From Clostridia bacterium (GTDB lineage Bacteria > Bacillota > Clostridia > Lachnospirales > Cellulosilyticaceae), in assembly GCA_029239755.1 (NCBI GenBank), contig JARBUI010000017.1, positions 1 through 64,000 of the forward strand: a stretch of DNA of 64,000 nucleotides, in the 5' to 3' direction. The notes below the pieces were generated by a model that worked only from the letters and a program-made list of their open reading frames with translations, had not been told where the DNA came from and did no database searches. Below are positions 39,921 to 49,682 of the stretch, in pieces (the first letter of the stretch is position 1; every line of letters starts with the position of its first letter). Position numbers and translations under genes: made by a program.

Positions 39921-41249
39921 ATGGATCTATTTGAATATATCAGTGAAAAAAAAGGAAACAGTGAATCCCCATTAGCATCGAGAATGAGACCTAATAAAAT
40001 AGATGAAATAGTTGGACAAGAACATATTCTTGGTAAAGATAAGCTGCTTTACCGTGCGATTTTAGCTGATAAACTGCAGTCTCTTATTTTTTATGGCCCT
40101 CCTGGGACTGGTAAAACAACAATTGCTAAGGTGATAGCAGGCAGCACAAAAGCACATTTTATTGTACTTAATGCGACGACATCTGGTAAAGCAGATATTG
40201 TGAAAGCAGTAGAGGACGCAAAAGTGCAGCGTTCTATGACCGGAAAGAAAACCATTATTTTTATAGATGAAATTCACCGCTTCAATAAAGCACAGCAAGA
40301 TGCACTATTACCCTATACAGAAGACGGCACGATTGTCCTAATAGGGGCTACAACAGAAAACCCTTATTTTGAGGTGAACCGAGCACTTATATCTAGGTCC
40401 TTAGTATTTGAACTCTTGCCTCTTGGTACTGAAGACACAAAAAAGATTATTAAAGAAGCTGTTTATAATAAAGAACGAGGGCTTGGTTCTTATGCTATGG
40501 ATATTACAGAAGAGGCAATGAATTATCTTGCGGTCAGTACAAGCGGAGACGCAAGAAGTGCCCTAAATGCGATAGAACTCGCTGCTATGACTACAGAACG
40601 CTCAACGGATGGAATGATACATCTTACCCGTGAGGTTCTAAAGGAGTGCGTTCAAAAGAAAGTGCTTAATTATGATAAAGATGGGGATAACCACTATGAT
40701 ATTATTTCAGCTTTTATTAAAAGCATGAGGGGCAGTGACCAAAATGCAACAGCTCACTATCTGGCTAGGATGATCGAAGCTGGGGAAGACCCCAAATTTA
40801 TTGCAAGAAGAATTGCCATTTGTGCCAGTGAAGATGTAGGAAATGCAGATCCGCAGGCACTTATTTTAGCTACAAATGCTATGTTAGCAGTTGAAAGAAT
40901 AGGGATGCCGGAAGGACGCATCATCTTGTCTCAAGCCGCTCTTTATGTTGCATGTGCACCTAAAAGTAATGCCAGCTACCTTGCAATAAATAGAGCAATA
41001 GAAGATATAAGAACAAAGAATATAGGCATGGTTCCAGGACATCTAAGAGATAGTCATTATAATGGGGCAAAAGATATGGGACATGGCGTGGGTTATTTAT
41101 ACGCGCACGACTATCCACATCATTTTGTTAAGCAGCAATATCTTCCGGATAAATTAGAAGGAACCCTTTATTATGAGCCTACTGAAGAAGGCTATGAAAA
41201 AGAAATAAAAAAACTCTTAAATGAAAGAAAAGGCTCTAAGAGCCTATAA
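39921..41249 (+). CDS. rarA: Replication-associated recombination protein A (RarA/MgsA AAA ATPase)
   Basis: RMRPNKIDEIVGQEHILG, GPPGTGKTTIAKVIA, FIDEIHRFNKAQQDALLP. Confidence 0.96.
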   Translation: MDLFEYISEKKGNSESPLASRMRPNKIDEIVGQEHILGKDKLLYRAILADKLQSLIFYGPPGTGKTTIAKVIAGSTKAHFIVLNATTSGKADIVKAVEDAKVQRSMTGKKTIIFIDEIHRFNKAQQDALLPYTEDGTIVLIGATTENPYFEVNRALISRSLVFELLPLGTEDTKKIIKEAVYNKERGLGSYAMDITEEAMNYLAVSTSGDARSALNAIELAAMTTERSTDGMIHLTREVLKECVQKKVLNYDKDGDNHYDIISAFIKSMRGSDQNATAHYLARMIEAGEDPKFIARRIAICASEDVGNADPQALILATNAMLAVERIGMPEGRIILSQAALYVACAPKSNASYLAINRAIEDIRTKNIGMVPGHLRDSHYNGAKDMGHGVGYLYAHDYPHHFVKQQYLPDKLEGTLYYEPTEEGYEKEIKKLLNERKGSKSL

Positions 41250-42780
41250 ACATTTTAATGTCTTTGATTGTAACACATTTTAAAATAAAGAGCATGGCTC
41301 CATAAAAAGCTCCCAGCATTAGAATTGCAATAAGTGTAGCTATACCTAATGAAAATACAGCAGTTAAGTAAGCATGGTGGATATATGTAGTAGTGAGTGC
41401 ACCAGCTAGGGCGGCAACAATCGGTTTGGCAATCCAGTTATTGATATCAATAGGTAAGTCTATGTTTTTAAGTACATGCCATAACAGTAAAATAGTTACG
41501 AATCCAGATTGGACGAGAAGTGCCAGAACAAATCCCAGAATACCCTTTTGAGGCACAATAGTAAGTATAATGGCTATGCATGTAAGTGACCCAAAGATAT
41601 TTGTTTTAAAGGTTTGTTTCTGCATGCCTAAACCATTCATTGTTCCAGTAAGAATGTTTTGTAAGTAGAGAAATGGACAAATAATAGCAAGCAGCTTAAG
41701 AAGTGCTCCTACATCTTCAATGCCATAACAAACAGTAGCGATTTCTTTAGAGAAACACAAAAATAAAGCAGTAGCACCAATACCAATCAGTGCAGAAAAC
41801 TGAATAGCTTTTCCGATAATTTTTTGCAGGGTTATATGGTTGTTTCTTGTAACGGCCTCTGATATTGCAGGGACTAATACCGTAGAAAGAGACATAGTTA
41901 CCATAGATGGAAAGAAAAGGAGAGGCAGAGCCATTCCGCTGAACTTGCCATAAAGGGATAAAGCCGCACTTGAGTCAAGACCAAACTTCTGCAGCTGAAT
42001 AGGGATAAGGATATTTTCAAAGGACTGCAGGGCGGAGGTCAAGAATCTATTAGCTGTTATGGGAATAGACAAGGCGAGTAAAGTATTAAAAGTTGCATGA
42101 TAAGCAAGTGTTGGCTTAGTGAAATGCAGCTTGCGCTGCTTTAACCTAAAAGCTGTAAAAGAGAGTATAAATGAAAAGACTTCCCCTACACACATCCCTA
42201 AAACACCTAGTGCACAAGCATATTCAAGACCTTTTGGAATGAAAAGGCCTGCAAATAAGTAAATAACAAGCATTCTTGCTGCTTGTTCAACTATTTGAGC
42301 AAGGGCAGAGACTGACATTTCCTGACGTCCTTGAAAATAGCCTCTGATGCAGCAGGCTGCAGACATAAAAGGAATACAGGAGGCAAGTATTTTTAGAGAC
42401 AAAGTTGTAACAGGTTCGTGGATGTAATAGGTGGCAATGAGTGGAGCAAATGTGTATAGTCCTAAGGATAAAACAACGCTTACTGTTAAAGCGATACTCA
42501 GGGATATTTTAAGAATTCGAACAGCATTGCTGTGCTGCCCCCTTGAAGTTTGTTCAGCAACTAATTTAGATACAGCAAGTGATATACCAGCAGATGATGC
42601 AGCCCAGAGCAGCATGTAAATAGGAAAGAGAAGCTGATAAAGGCCCATGCCTTCTGCACCCATTATATTTGACATATAGACTCTAAAGCCAAAGCCTAAT
42701 AACCTTGTAATGAGGCTGGCGAGTGTTAAGATAAGTGTTCCGGCAATAAGTGATTTTTTTCTCATAGAAACTCCTTTCAT
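41236..42780 (-). CDS. spoVB: Stage V sporulation protein B-like MATE/MOP flippase
   Basis: LTLASLITRLLGFGFRVYMSNIMGAEGMGLYQLLFPIYML; 12+ TM segments. Confidence 0.88.
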   Translation of the reverse strand: MKGVSMRKKSLIAGTLILTLASLITRLLGFGFRVYMSNIMGAEGMGLYQLLFPIYMLLWAASSAGISLAVSKLVAEQTSRGQHSNAVRILKISLSIALTVSVVLSLGLYTFAPLIATYYIHEPVTTLSLKILASCIPFMSAACCIRGYFQGRQEMSVSALAQIVEQAARMLVIYLFAGLFIPKGLEYACALGVLGMCVGEVFSFILSFTAFRLKQRKLHFTKPTLAYHATFNTLLALSIPITANRFLTSALQSFENILIPIQLQKFGLDSSAALSLYGKFSGMALPLLFFPSMVTMSLSTVLVPAISEAVTRNNHITLQKIIGKAIQFSALIGIGATALFLCFSKEIATVCYGIEDVGALLKLLAIICPFLYLQNILTGTMNGLGMQKQTFKTNIFGSLTCIAIILTIVPQKGILGFVLALLVQSGFVTILLLWHVLKNIDLPIDINNWIAKPIVAALAGALTTTYIHHAYLTAVFSLGIATLIAILMLGAFYGAMLFILKCVTIKDIKMFIGS

Positions 42781-42940
42781 AGTATGGATAGAAATGTGCA
42801 GCTAGTACAATTTATGAGACAAGATACTTAATTATGAAAATAATCCATAAAAAGAAGTAATATTTCACTTAAAAGTTGAGCATATGGCAATAATTATATA
42901 TAATGAGCATAAGGGGTATGTCATGTGGAGGTGAATTGAA

Positions 42941-43723
42941 ATGGAAATGAAAAACTGGAAGCAGATTTTATTGCCCTATACACAAGCAGTAGAAGAGCTA
43001 AAGGTGAAATTTAGAAGTATAAGAAGTGAGTTCATAAGTTTAGATGAATATTCACCAATTGAGTTCGTAACAGGCAGAGTTAAAAAAATATCCAGTATTT
43101 TGGAAAAGGCAAAAAAGAAGAACATACCCGTCGATGAGATTGAAGAGAAAGTAGAAGATATAGCTGGTATTCGTATTATGTGCCAGTTTGCAGAAGATAT
43201 CTACAAAGTTATTGATATTATACGAGCCAGGCATGGAAAAGATCTTTATATTGAAGAAGAAAGAGATTATATTACAAATATAAAAAGCAGTGGCTATCGC
43301 AGCTACCATATTATCATAAAATATCCTGTCCAGACAGGACATGGAGAAAAAATGATTTTTGCTGAAATTCAAATTAGAACACTTGCGATGAATTTTTGGG
43401 CAACGATAGAGCATTCCTTAAGATATAAGTATAAGCAAAACATGCCTACTCAGATACAAGAAAGACTAACTAAGGCAGCAGAAGCAGCCTATCAGTTAGA
43501 TAGAGAAATGGCTGAAATAAGAGAAGAGGTCCTTAAGTGTCAAGAATCCTTTCAACTAGAATCTAATTTGATAGCAGATATTTTTAGCAGCATTCAAGCT
43601 CTAAATAATAAGAATAGTACAAGAGACATGCATGAAATTTACGAAATGTTTTGGACACTATGGGAAGAGGGAGACATGATTAAATTAAGAGAGTTTAGTG
43701 AAAGTTTACAGTTCAATACGTGA
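42941..43723 (+). CDS. Small alarmone synthetase / GTP pyrophosphokinase (RelQ/YjbM type)
   Basis: VEDIAGIRIMCQFAEDIYKV, SSGYRSYHIIIKYP, AEIQIRTLAMNFWATIEHSLRYK. Confidence 0.93.
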   Translation: MEMKNWKQILLPYTQAVEELKVKFRSIRSEFISLDEYSPIEFVTGRVKKISSILEKAKKKNIPVDEIEEKVEDIAGIRIMCQFAEDIYKVIDIIRARHGKDLYIEEERDYITNIKSSGYRSYHIIIKYPVQTGHGEKMIFAEIQIRTLAMNFWATIEHSLRYKYKQNMPTQIQERLTKAAEAAYQLDREMAEIREEVLKCQESFQLESNLIADIFSSIQALNNKNSTRDMHEIYEMFWTLWEEGDMIKLREFSESLQFNT

Positions 43724-43758
43724 AAGTATAATGAATAAGAAATAGGGAGGGAATAAAT

Positions 43759-44673
43759 TTGCCAATTAGAGTTCCTAATGCACTTCCAGCTATAGAAGTA
43801 CTGCAGAAAGAAAATATATTTGTGATGGATGAAAATAGAGCTGTATCTCAGGACATAAGAGCACTTAAAATCGTAGTGCTGAATCTCATGCCTATTAAAC
43901 AAGAAACAGAAGTACAAATATTAAGGCTCCTTGGAAATACACCGCTTCAGATTGATATTACTTTGCTTCGGCCTATATCCCATGATAGTAAGAATACCTC
44001 TCAGGAGCATCTTGAAACCTTTTATAAGACGTTTGATCAAATTAAGGATTTAAAATTTGATGGCATGATTATAACAGGAGCACCAGTAGAACAAATGGAA
44101 TTTGAAAAAGTTACTTATTGGGATGAACTGACACAGATTATGGAGTGGTCTAAAAAGCATGTTACTTCAACTTTTCACATCTGCTGGGGAGCTCAGGCTG
44201 GACTTCATTATCACTATGGCATACAAAAGTATCAGCTTACCCAAAAGAAGTTTGGGGTATTTGAGCATACTATTGTTAACTTTGAAAAGCTGCTGCAAGG
44301 ATTAGATGACATTGTATACATACCTCATTCAAGACATAGTGAGGTTACTGCTGAGGAAATACTTGCATGTGATGGTCTTAAATTACTTTTACATTCAGAT
44401 AAAGCTGGAGTTGCACTTGTTATTTCTAATGACGGCAGGAACATTTTTGCCACTGGACATGCGGAATATGACCCAGGTACGCTTGAAAAAGAGTATATGA
44501 GAGATCTTAAAAAGAATCTTCCTATAGAAATGCCGGACAACTACTATATAGATGACGAAATGGAAAAAGGCACAGTTGTGCGTTGGCGTTCACATGCCTA
44601 TATTTTGTTTTCAAATTGGCTTAATTATTACGTATATCAAGTTACACCGTATAATTTAGATGAAATACGATAA
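43759..44673 (+). CDS. metA: Homoserine O-acyltransferase MetA (Glu111, predicted acetyl-CoA type)
   Basis: [41 protein letters not shown]. Confidence 0.96.
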   Translation: MPIRVPNALPAIEVLQKENIFVMDENRAVSQDIRALKIVVLNLMPIKQETEVQILRLLGNTPLQIDITLLRPISHDSKNTSQEHLETFYKTFDQIKDLKFDGMIITGAPVEQMEFEKVTYWDELTQIMEWSKKHVTSTFHICWGAQAGLHYHYGIQKYQLTQKKFGVFEHTIVNFEKLLQGLDDIVYIPHSRHSEVTAEEILACDGLKLLLHSDKAGVALVISNDGRNIFATGHAEYDPGTLEKEYMRDLKKNLPIEMPDNYYIDDEMEKGTVVRWRSHAYILFSNWLNYYVYQVTPYNLDEIR

Positions 44674-44694
44674 ACTAAAAAGGAGTCATAAAAT

Positions 44695-45096
44695 ATGATT
44701 CAGAAGATTAATTTTTCGACACCTAAAAGAGACGTAATGTTAGATATTACAAATAAGGTAGAAGAGTGTGTTAAAGAGTCTCATATAACAAGCGGCTACT
44801 GCATTATCTATGTGCCGCATACAACAGCAGGACTTACAATAAATGAAAATGCTGATCCAGATGTGCAAGCAGATATGCTTAATGCACTTGATAGGGCGTA
44901 TCCTTGGAATGGAAACTATAAACATTTTGAGGGGAATTCAGCAGCACATATCAAAGCAACTACCGTAGGTTTTCAGCAGGTAGTACTTATTAGTGAGGGG
45001 AGATTACTCTTAGGCAGGTGGCAAGGTATTTATTTATGTGAATTTGATGGACCAAGGCAAAGACAAGTTTTTGTTAGTGTATTCGGAGAAAAATAA
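44695..45096 (+). CDS. YjbQ family (UPF0047) protein
   Basis: IYVPHTTAGLTINENADPDV, LGRWQGIYLCEFDGPRQRQV. Confidence 0.94.
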   Translation: MIQKINFSTPKRDVMLDITNKVEECVKESHITSGYCIIYVPHTTAGLTINENADPDVQADMLNALDRAYPWNGNYKHFEGNSAAHIKATTVGFQQVVLISEGRLLLGRWQGIYLCEFDGPRQRQVFVSVFGEK

Positions 45097-45161
45097 TATT
45101 ACCATTGTTATGAAACTTAAATATTGGTATAATAATCTAAGAAACTTAAGGAGCTGATTTT

Positions 45162-45566
45162 ATGAAAACTAGAATGAAAGAGTTTCCATTAACATTAGAG
45201 GAGGTTAGGGACTTGATAAAAAAAGAGAATTCTAAAAAGGCAATTTGGATTACCCTTGCAGTAAGTGTTATTCTTATACTCGTTGCAGTAGTTATTTGGC
45301 TTGCTAAAAAGAGTTGTAAAGATATAGAAGAGCATTATGAATACTTTGATGATGATTATGATGAAACTGACGATTATGATGAATATGATGGCTTTGATGA
45401 AGATATTTATGAAGATGAAGAAGTAGAGTATGTTAAAATTAAAGATTTCATGAATTACTCAGAGGATGAAAAAAATACTGACTTACAAGGTGAAGAAACG
45501 GCAGATTCAGAAAATGAAGAGGCTGTTGATGGAGAAGATAAAGAAGCAGAGAGTTTAGAGAACTAA
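45162..45566 (+). CDS. Single-TM protein with highly acidic C-terminal tail
   Basis: TM IWITLAVSVILILVAVVIWLA followed by Asp/Glu/Tyr-rich tail. Confidence 0.7.
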   Translation: MKTRMKEFPLTLEEVRDLIKKENSKKAIWITLAVSVILILVAVVIWLAKKSCKDIEEHYEYFDDDYDETDDYDEYDGFDEDIYEDEEVEYVKIKDFMNYSEDEKNTDLQGEETADSENEEAVDGEDKEAESLEN

Positions 45567-45573
45567 AATATCA

Positions 45574-45617
45574 TAAAAAACTAGGATTTAGCCTAAAAGA
45601 CTATATCCTAGTTTTTT
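45574..45617. terminator. Bidirectional terminator
   Basis: aaaaaactaggat...atcctagttttttt. Confidence 0.8.
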
Positions 45618-46711
45618 TGTGTCAGTAGATCTTTTAACTTAGATAAAAGAACATCATTCTGATTTGGCTTCAAAAAGCAAAACCTTATAAAGCGGTCATC
45701 TAAAAAAGGAAATGAGCTTGCATCCCGTATAAGAAGGCCATCTTTAATAAGCGCATTTAATACATAATCTGATGAAATGGATGGATTTAGAATTTTTAAT
45801 AAAACAAAATTAGCTACCGGTTTAAATACATGAATAGATGGAGTAGCAGAAAGGGCATGAAGAATACGTGTTCTTTCGCTTGCCATTAAACTATGGGTAT
45901 GCTCGATATAAGCCTTATCTGTAAACATTATTTCTGCAGCAAATGCCGCCAAGCTATTAATGCTCCATGGGTTTTGAAGTTTTTGAGTGGAAGCTATAAG
46001 GCCTTGGTTTGAACAAATGCAGTAGCCGAATCTAAGTCCAGGAGAGGAAAAAAACTTAGAGACTCCCCGTATAACTAATAAATGATCAAAATCTTTAGCT
46101 AAAGATACTGCTGAGTAGGCCGATGGATCATCACAAAATTCTATATAGGTTTCATCAATCATCGCAAAAATATCAAGTTTTTGGGCAGCGCTGATGATGA
46201 GTGTAAGGATATCAAGCGTAATACCCGTTCCGGTTGGATTATTAGGATTACATACAATCAGCATATCATAATCTTTTTTGAGCTCGTTCATAAAGTTTTC
46301 TATATCTAATATAAACTCACTTTGTTCTTTTAGAGCATAATAATGGCATAGACCACCATTAAGGGCTATCTCTCTTTCATATTCAGAATAGGTTGGACCC
46401 AGAACAAGGGCATTTTGGGGCTTAACAGCATTTATTACAATTGAAATAAGTTCTGTAGAACCATTTCCCACAATAACGTGAGAAGCATTTATATGACAAT
46501 ATGCCCCAATTGTTTGTTTAAGGCTTGTATAGTTTCTATCAGGATAAGTAGCAATAAGGTCGATATTTTTTTTAAGAGCCTCTTTAGCCTTAGGAGATAT
46601 GCCAAGAGGATTAATATTTCCGCTGAAGTCCCATATAGTATCTTTGTCAATATGATACATCTCCGAGACTCTGTCTAAATCTCCGCCATGTAAATAATGT
46701 TTGCTTTTCAT
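45608..46711 (-). CDS. CobD-like PLP-dependent aminotransferase / threonine-phosphate decarboxylase
   Basis: HGGDLDRVSEMYHIDKDTIWDFSGNINPLG, VCNPNNPTG, VSKFFSSPGLRFGY. Confidence 0.82.
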   Translation of the reverse strand: MKSKHYLHGGDLDRVSEMYHIDKDTIWDFSGNINPLGISPKAKEALKKNIDLIATYPDRNYTSLKQTIGAYCHINASHVIVGNGSTELISIVINAVKPQNALVLGPTYSEYEREIALNGGLCHYYALKEQSEFILDIENFMNELKKDYDMLIVCNPNNPTGTGITLDILTLIISAAQKLDIFAMIDETYIEFCDDPSAYSAVSLAKDFDHLLVIRGVSKFFSSPGLRFGYCICSNQGLIASTQKLQNPWSINSLAAFAAEIMFTDKAYIEHTHSLMASERTRILHALSATPSIHVFKPVANFVLLKILNPSISSDYVLNALIKDGLLIRDASSFPFLDDRFIRFCFLKPNQNDVLLSKLKDLLTQKN

Positions 46712-46917
46712 AACATTAACCTACTTTCATGAATTCAAGTGTATACTTGCAGTAATATATTATATATACTATATAGTTTTCTTAAAGTCAAAAAAGAATA
46801 CCTTTACAGTACTAATTATTAAATATTAAGAAGCTTAGCACTGCGGCAGAAGGCAAAAGGGGTATATTTTGCTTAAGATTTATGGTATACTTATTTTAAT
46901 CGTTTATAAGCTAAAGT

Positions 46918-46957
46918 AAAGCAGACACAAAGGAGAAGATACCATTGTGTCTGCTTT
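46918..46957 (+). promoter_or_regulatory. Leader hairpin upstream of topB
   Basis: aaagcagacacaa-aggagaagatacca-ttgtgtctgctttt perfect stem enclosing an RBS-like aaggag. Confidence 0.55.
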
Positions 46958-47013
46958 TATCCGTAAAGGTTTTTGAACATTTACACGTTCATATTTTTAA
47001 TATAGGAGATGAA

Positions 47014-49239
47014 ATGATGAGGGTAATAATAGCTGAGAAGCCTTCTGTAGCTAAAAATATAGCAGATGCGCTAAAGATATCAAAGAGAGGTGACGGATAT
47101 CTTGAAGGGGAAGATTATTTAATTACATGGGCTTTTGGACATCTTTTAGAACTCTTTGATGCGAAAGATTATGATGAAAAAATGAAATCATGGCGTCTTG
47201 AGTATTTTCCCTTTATTCCTCCAAAGTTTGAATATAAGATAAAAGAAAATAAGCTTAAAAAAGCAACTGATGCAGGAGCTAAAAAGCAGCTTAAGTGTAT
47301 AAAGGAACTCATAAACAGAAAAGACGTAGAATCTGTTATATCGGCATGCGACTATGACCGAGAAGGGCAGATTATCGCTGATATTATTTTTGCCTATTTA
47401 AAAGTTAAAAAGCCTATTTATAGGTTGCTGCTTAATGAGTGGACAGAAAAAGAGGTTATAAAGGGAATAGAGGCTATTGTGCCCAACAAACAGCTAAAGC
47501 CTCTGCAAGATGCGGGTATTAGCAGACAACAGGCAGATTGGCTTATAGGTATTAATCTGACATCAGTAGCGACTGTTAAATATGGGGGGAAAGGAGAGCT
47601 TTTAAATGTAGGACGAGTTCTTCTGCCAACTTTAAAGATGATTTATGACAGAGATATTGAAATTGAGAACTTTAAACAAGAGCCATACTATAAGTTAGCA
47701 GCAAAGTTTACAAAGGATGCATTAATGTATGAAGGCTTCTATACAGAGGATAAAAAAGATAAGTTTGAAGATAAAACTTATCTTAAAGATATAAAAGCAA
47801 AAATAGAAGGTAAAGATGCAGCGATTACAAAAAAAGAGGTTACAGAGAAAACAGAATATCCCCAAAGTCTTTTTAATCTATCAGCATTGCAGGGATATAT
47901 TACCAGTAAATATGAAGGGTTTACTTCAGATAAGGTATTGGCTACTGCCCAAAGCTTATATGAAAAGAAATATATCACCTATCCAAGGACAGCCAGCAGT
48001 GTTTTGGATGAGAGTCTTATTGATAAGGCTAAAAGTGTGCTCTACACGCTTAAAAAAGGATTACCATTTGAAAATGAAATTAAATTTACAGTATCCAAAA
48101 AAGTTTTTAACAGCAGTAAGGTAGAAAGCCATAGTGCTATTATCCCTACGTATATCATACCTAAAAACTTAACACCTCAAGAAGAGAAGGTTTATTTAGC
48201 TATAAGAAACAGATTTATAGCTCAGTTCATGCCTCCGGCTAAAATAGAAGAAACAGTTTTAGAGACGACTGTCCATGATACAGACTATATTTTTGTTACA
48301 AAAGGTAAGATTCAAAAAGAGTTAGGCTACAAAAAGATAGAGATGGAGCAAACCAAAGATGTCATACTCCCTAATGTTGATAAGGGATTAAATGTAACTG
48401 CTAGAGAATCAAATTTAACCGAACACAAAACAAAGCCGCCTGCTCCATATACTGAAAAAACATTGCTTAGAGCAATGGAGACCTGCGGTAAGCAATTTAA
48501 AGAAGATCAAAAAGAGGAGCAAAAAGAAGACACTGATTTGATGGAAGCTATTTTGAGTGGATTTAGTATTGGGACACCCGCTACAAGAGCAGAAACGATT
48601 AAAAAACTTAATGCTACTCAGTATACAATGATGCAGAAGAAAAATATAAGGTGTACGCCCAAGGGAAGGTATATCATAGAAACATTACCCGTTAAGGAAC
48701 TAATGGATCTTGAATATACGGGGAGGCTGGAGAAAACCCTTCAGGATATAGAAAAAGGAAGTGTCTTAAAAGAAGAATTCTTACAGCACATTAAAACATT
48801 CATATGTAATGCAGTCAGTGATATTAAAGCTCAAAAGGCCACTGTGCTAAAAAGTATGAACACCCAAAGCAATATGCCATTAACTTCTGATAAAACTAAA
48901 AGAGAGAAGAAACCTCAAGAAACTAAAATAGAAAGAGAATCTTTGGGTAAGTGCCCGGTATGTGGCAGTGATATTGTTGAAGGGACAAAAGGTTTTGGAT
49001 GTATGGGTTATAAAAATGGCTGTAAGTTTGTTATATGGAAAGAGAGTCAAGAACTCCAAAAATACGGAAAACGAGTTACGAAGGGTTTAATCAAATCACT
49101 TCTAAAAAAAGGAGAGGCTGCTATTAAGAATGCAGCAAGTGAAGAAGACGATCAAGTGAACCTATTAGTGAAGTACTTTAAAGATGAGAATGAAAAAGGT
49201 TATCATCTCGTCATCACTAAGCAAGATATCACAACTTGA
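47014..49239 (+). CDS. topB: DNA topoisomerase III (type IA)
   Basis: MRVIIAEKPSVAKNIADAL, SACDYDREGQIIADII, YITYPRTASSVLDESL, C-terminal Zn-type CPVCGSDIVEGTKGFGC. Confidence 0.93.
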   Translation: MMRVIIAEKPSVAKNIADALKISKRGDGYLEGEDYLITWAFGHLLELFDAKDYDEKMKSWRLEYFPFIPPKFEYKIKENKLKKATDAGAKKQLKCIKELINRKDVESVISACDYDREGQIIADIIFAYLKVKKPIYRLLLNEWTEKEVIKGIEAIVPNKQLKPLQDAGISRQQADWLIGINLTSVATVKYGGKGELLNVGRVLLPTLKMIYDRDIEIENFKQEPYYKLAAKFTKDALMYEGFYTEDKKDKFEDKTYLKDIKAKIEGKDAAITKKEVTEKTEYPQSLFNLSALQGYITSKYEGFTSDKVLATAQSLYEKKYITYPRTASSVLDESLIDKAKSVLYTLKKGLPFENEIKFTVSKKVFNSSKVESHSAIIPTYIIPKNLTPQEEKVYLAIRNRFIAQFMPPAKIEETVLETTVHDTDYIFVTKGKIQKELGYKKIEMEQTKDVILPNVDKGLNVTARESNLTEHKTKPPAPYTEKTLLRAMETCGKQFKEDQKEEQKEDTDLMEAILSGFSIGTPATRAETIKKLNATQYTMMQKKNIRCTPKGRYIIETLPVKELMDLEYTGRLEKTLQDIEKGSVLKEEFLQHIKTFICNAVSDIKAQKATVLKSMNTQSNMPLTSDKTKREKKPQETKIERESLGKCPVCGSDIVEGTKGFGCMGYKNGCKFVIWKESQELQKYGKRVTKGLIKSLLKKGEAAIKNAASEEDDQVNLLVKYFKDENEKGYHLVITKQDITT

Positions 49240-49254
49240 AATTCACGGAAATTC

Positions 49255-49283
49255 TTGACAGGTTACCTATAAAATAGTATTAT
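49255..49283 (+). promoter_or_regulatory. Ferredoxin promoter (TTGACA-17-TATTAT)
   Basis: -35 49255-49260, -10 49278-49283. Confidence 0.75.
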
Positions 49284-49320
49284 AAATTAGAAATTCAATA
49301 GTATTATAAATTAGAAATTC
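49273..49320 (+). repeat. Perfect tandem duplication, 24-bp unit, 2 copies
   Basis: aatagtattataaattagaaattc at 49273-49296 and 49297-49320. Confidence 0.95.
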
Positions 49321-49345
49321 AATCATACGATGGAGGTAACGGATC

Positions 49346-49519
49346 ATGGCATATTTTATTAATGAAGATTGCATTAGCTGTGGCGCATGTGAAAGCGAAT
49401 GTCCAGTAACTTGTATTACTGAAGGAGATTCAAAATACGTAATAGATGCTGCTGAATGTATAGAATGTGGCGCTTGTGCAGATGTTTGTCCTGTAAATGC
49501 ACCAAATCCAGAAGAATAA
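49346..49519 (+). CDS. 2[4Fe-4S] ferredoxin (57 aa; absent from supplied ORF track)
   Basis: MAYFINEDCISCGACESECPVTCITEGDSKYVIDAAECIECGACADVCPVNAPNPEE; two CxxCxxCxxxCP motifs; ggaggt RBS. Confidence 0.96.
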   Translation: MAYFINEDCISCGACESECPVTCITEGDSKYVIDAAECIECGACADVCPVNAPNPEE

Positions 49520-49682
49520 TAAAAACCAATTTATAGTAAAAGATGATTTCTAACCAACTAGAGATCATCTTTTTTTGTTATAGAAAATTTTTGTATAAAA
49601 AAGATTTATATTGAATAATTTATCTAAAGGTGGTAAAATCAATAATTGTGATTAAAATAGCAGAAAGAAGGTTCATATACAA

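Noticed and set aside
43052-43414. 120-aa antisense ORF opposite the alarmone synthetase
   Set aside because: Composition typical of antisense of AT-rich coding DNA (Phe/Ile/Asn/Tyr/Cys-rich); no RBS or homology pattern
43724-43758. SAM riboswitch or T-box upstream of metA
   Set aside because: Only 35 bp separate it from the upstream gene; no room for a riboswitch
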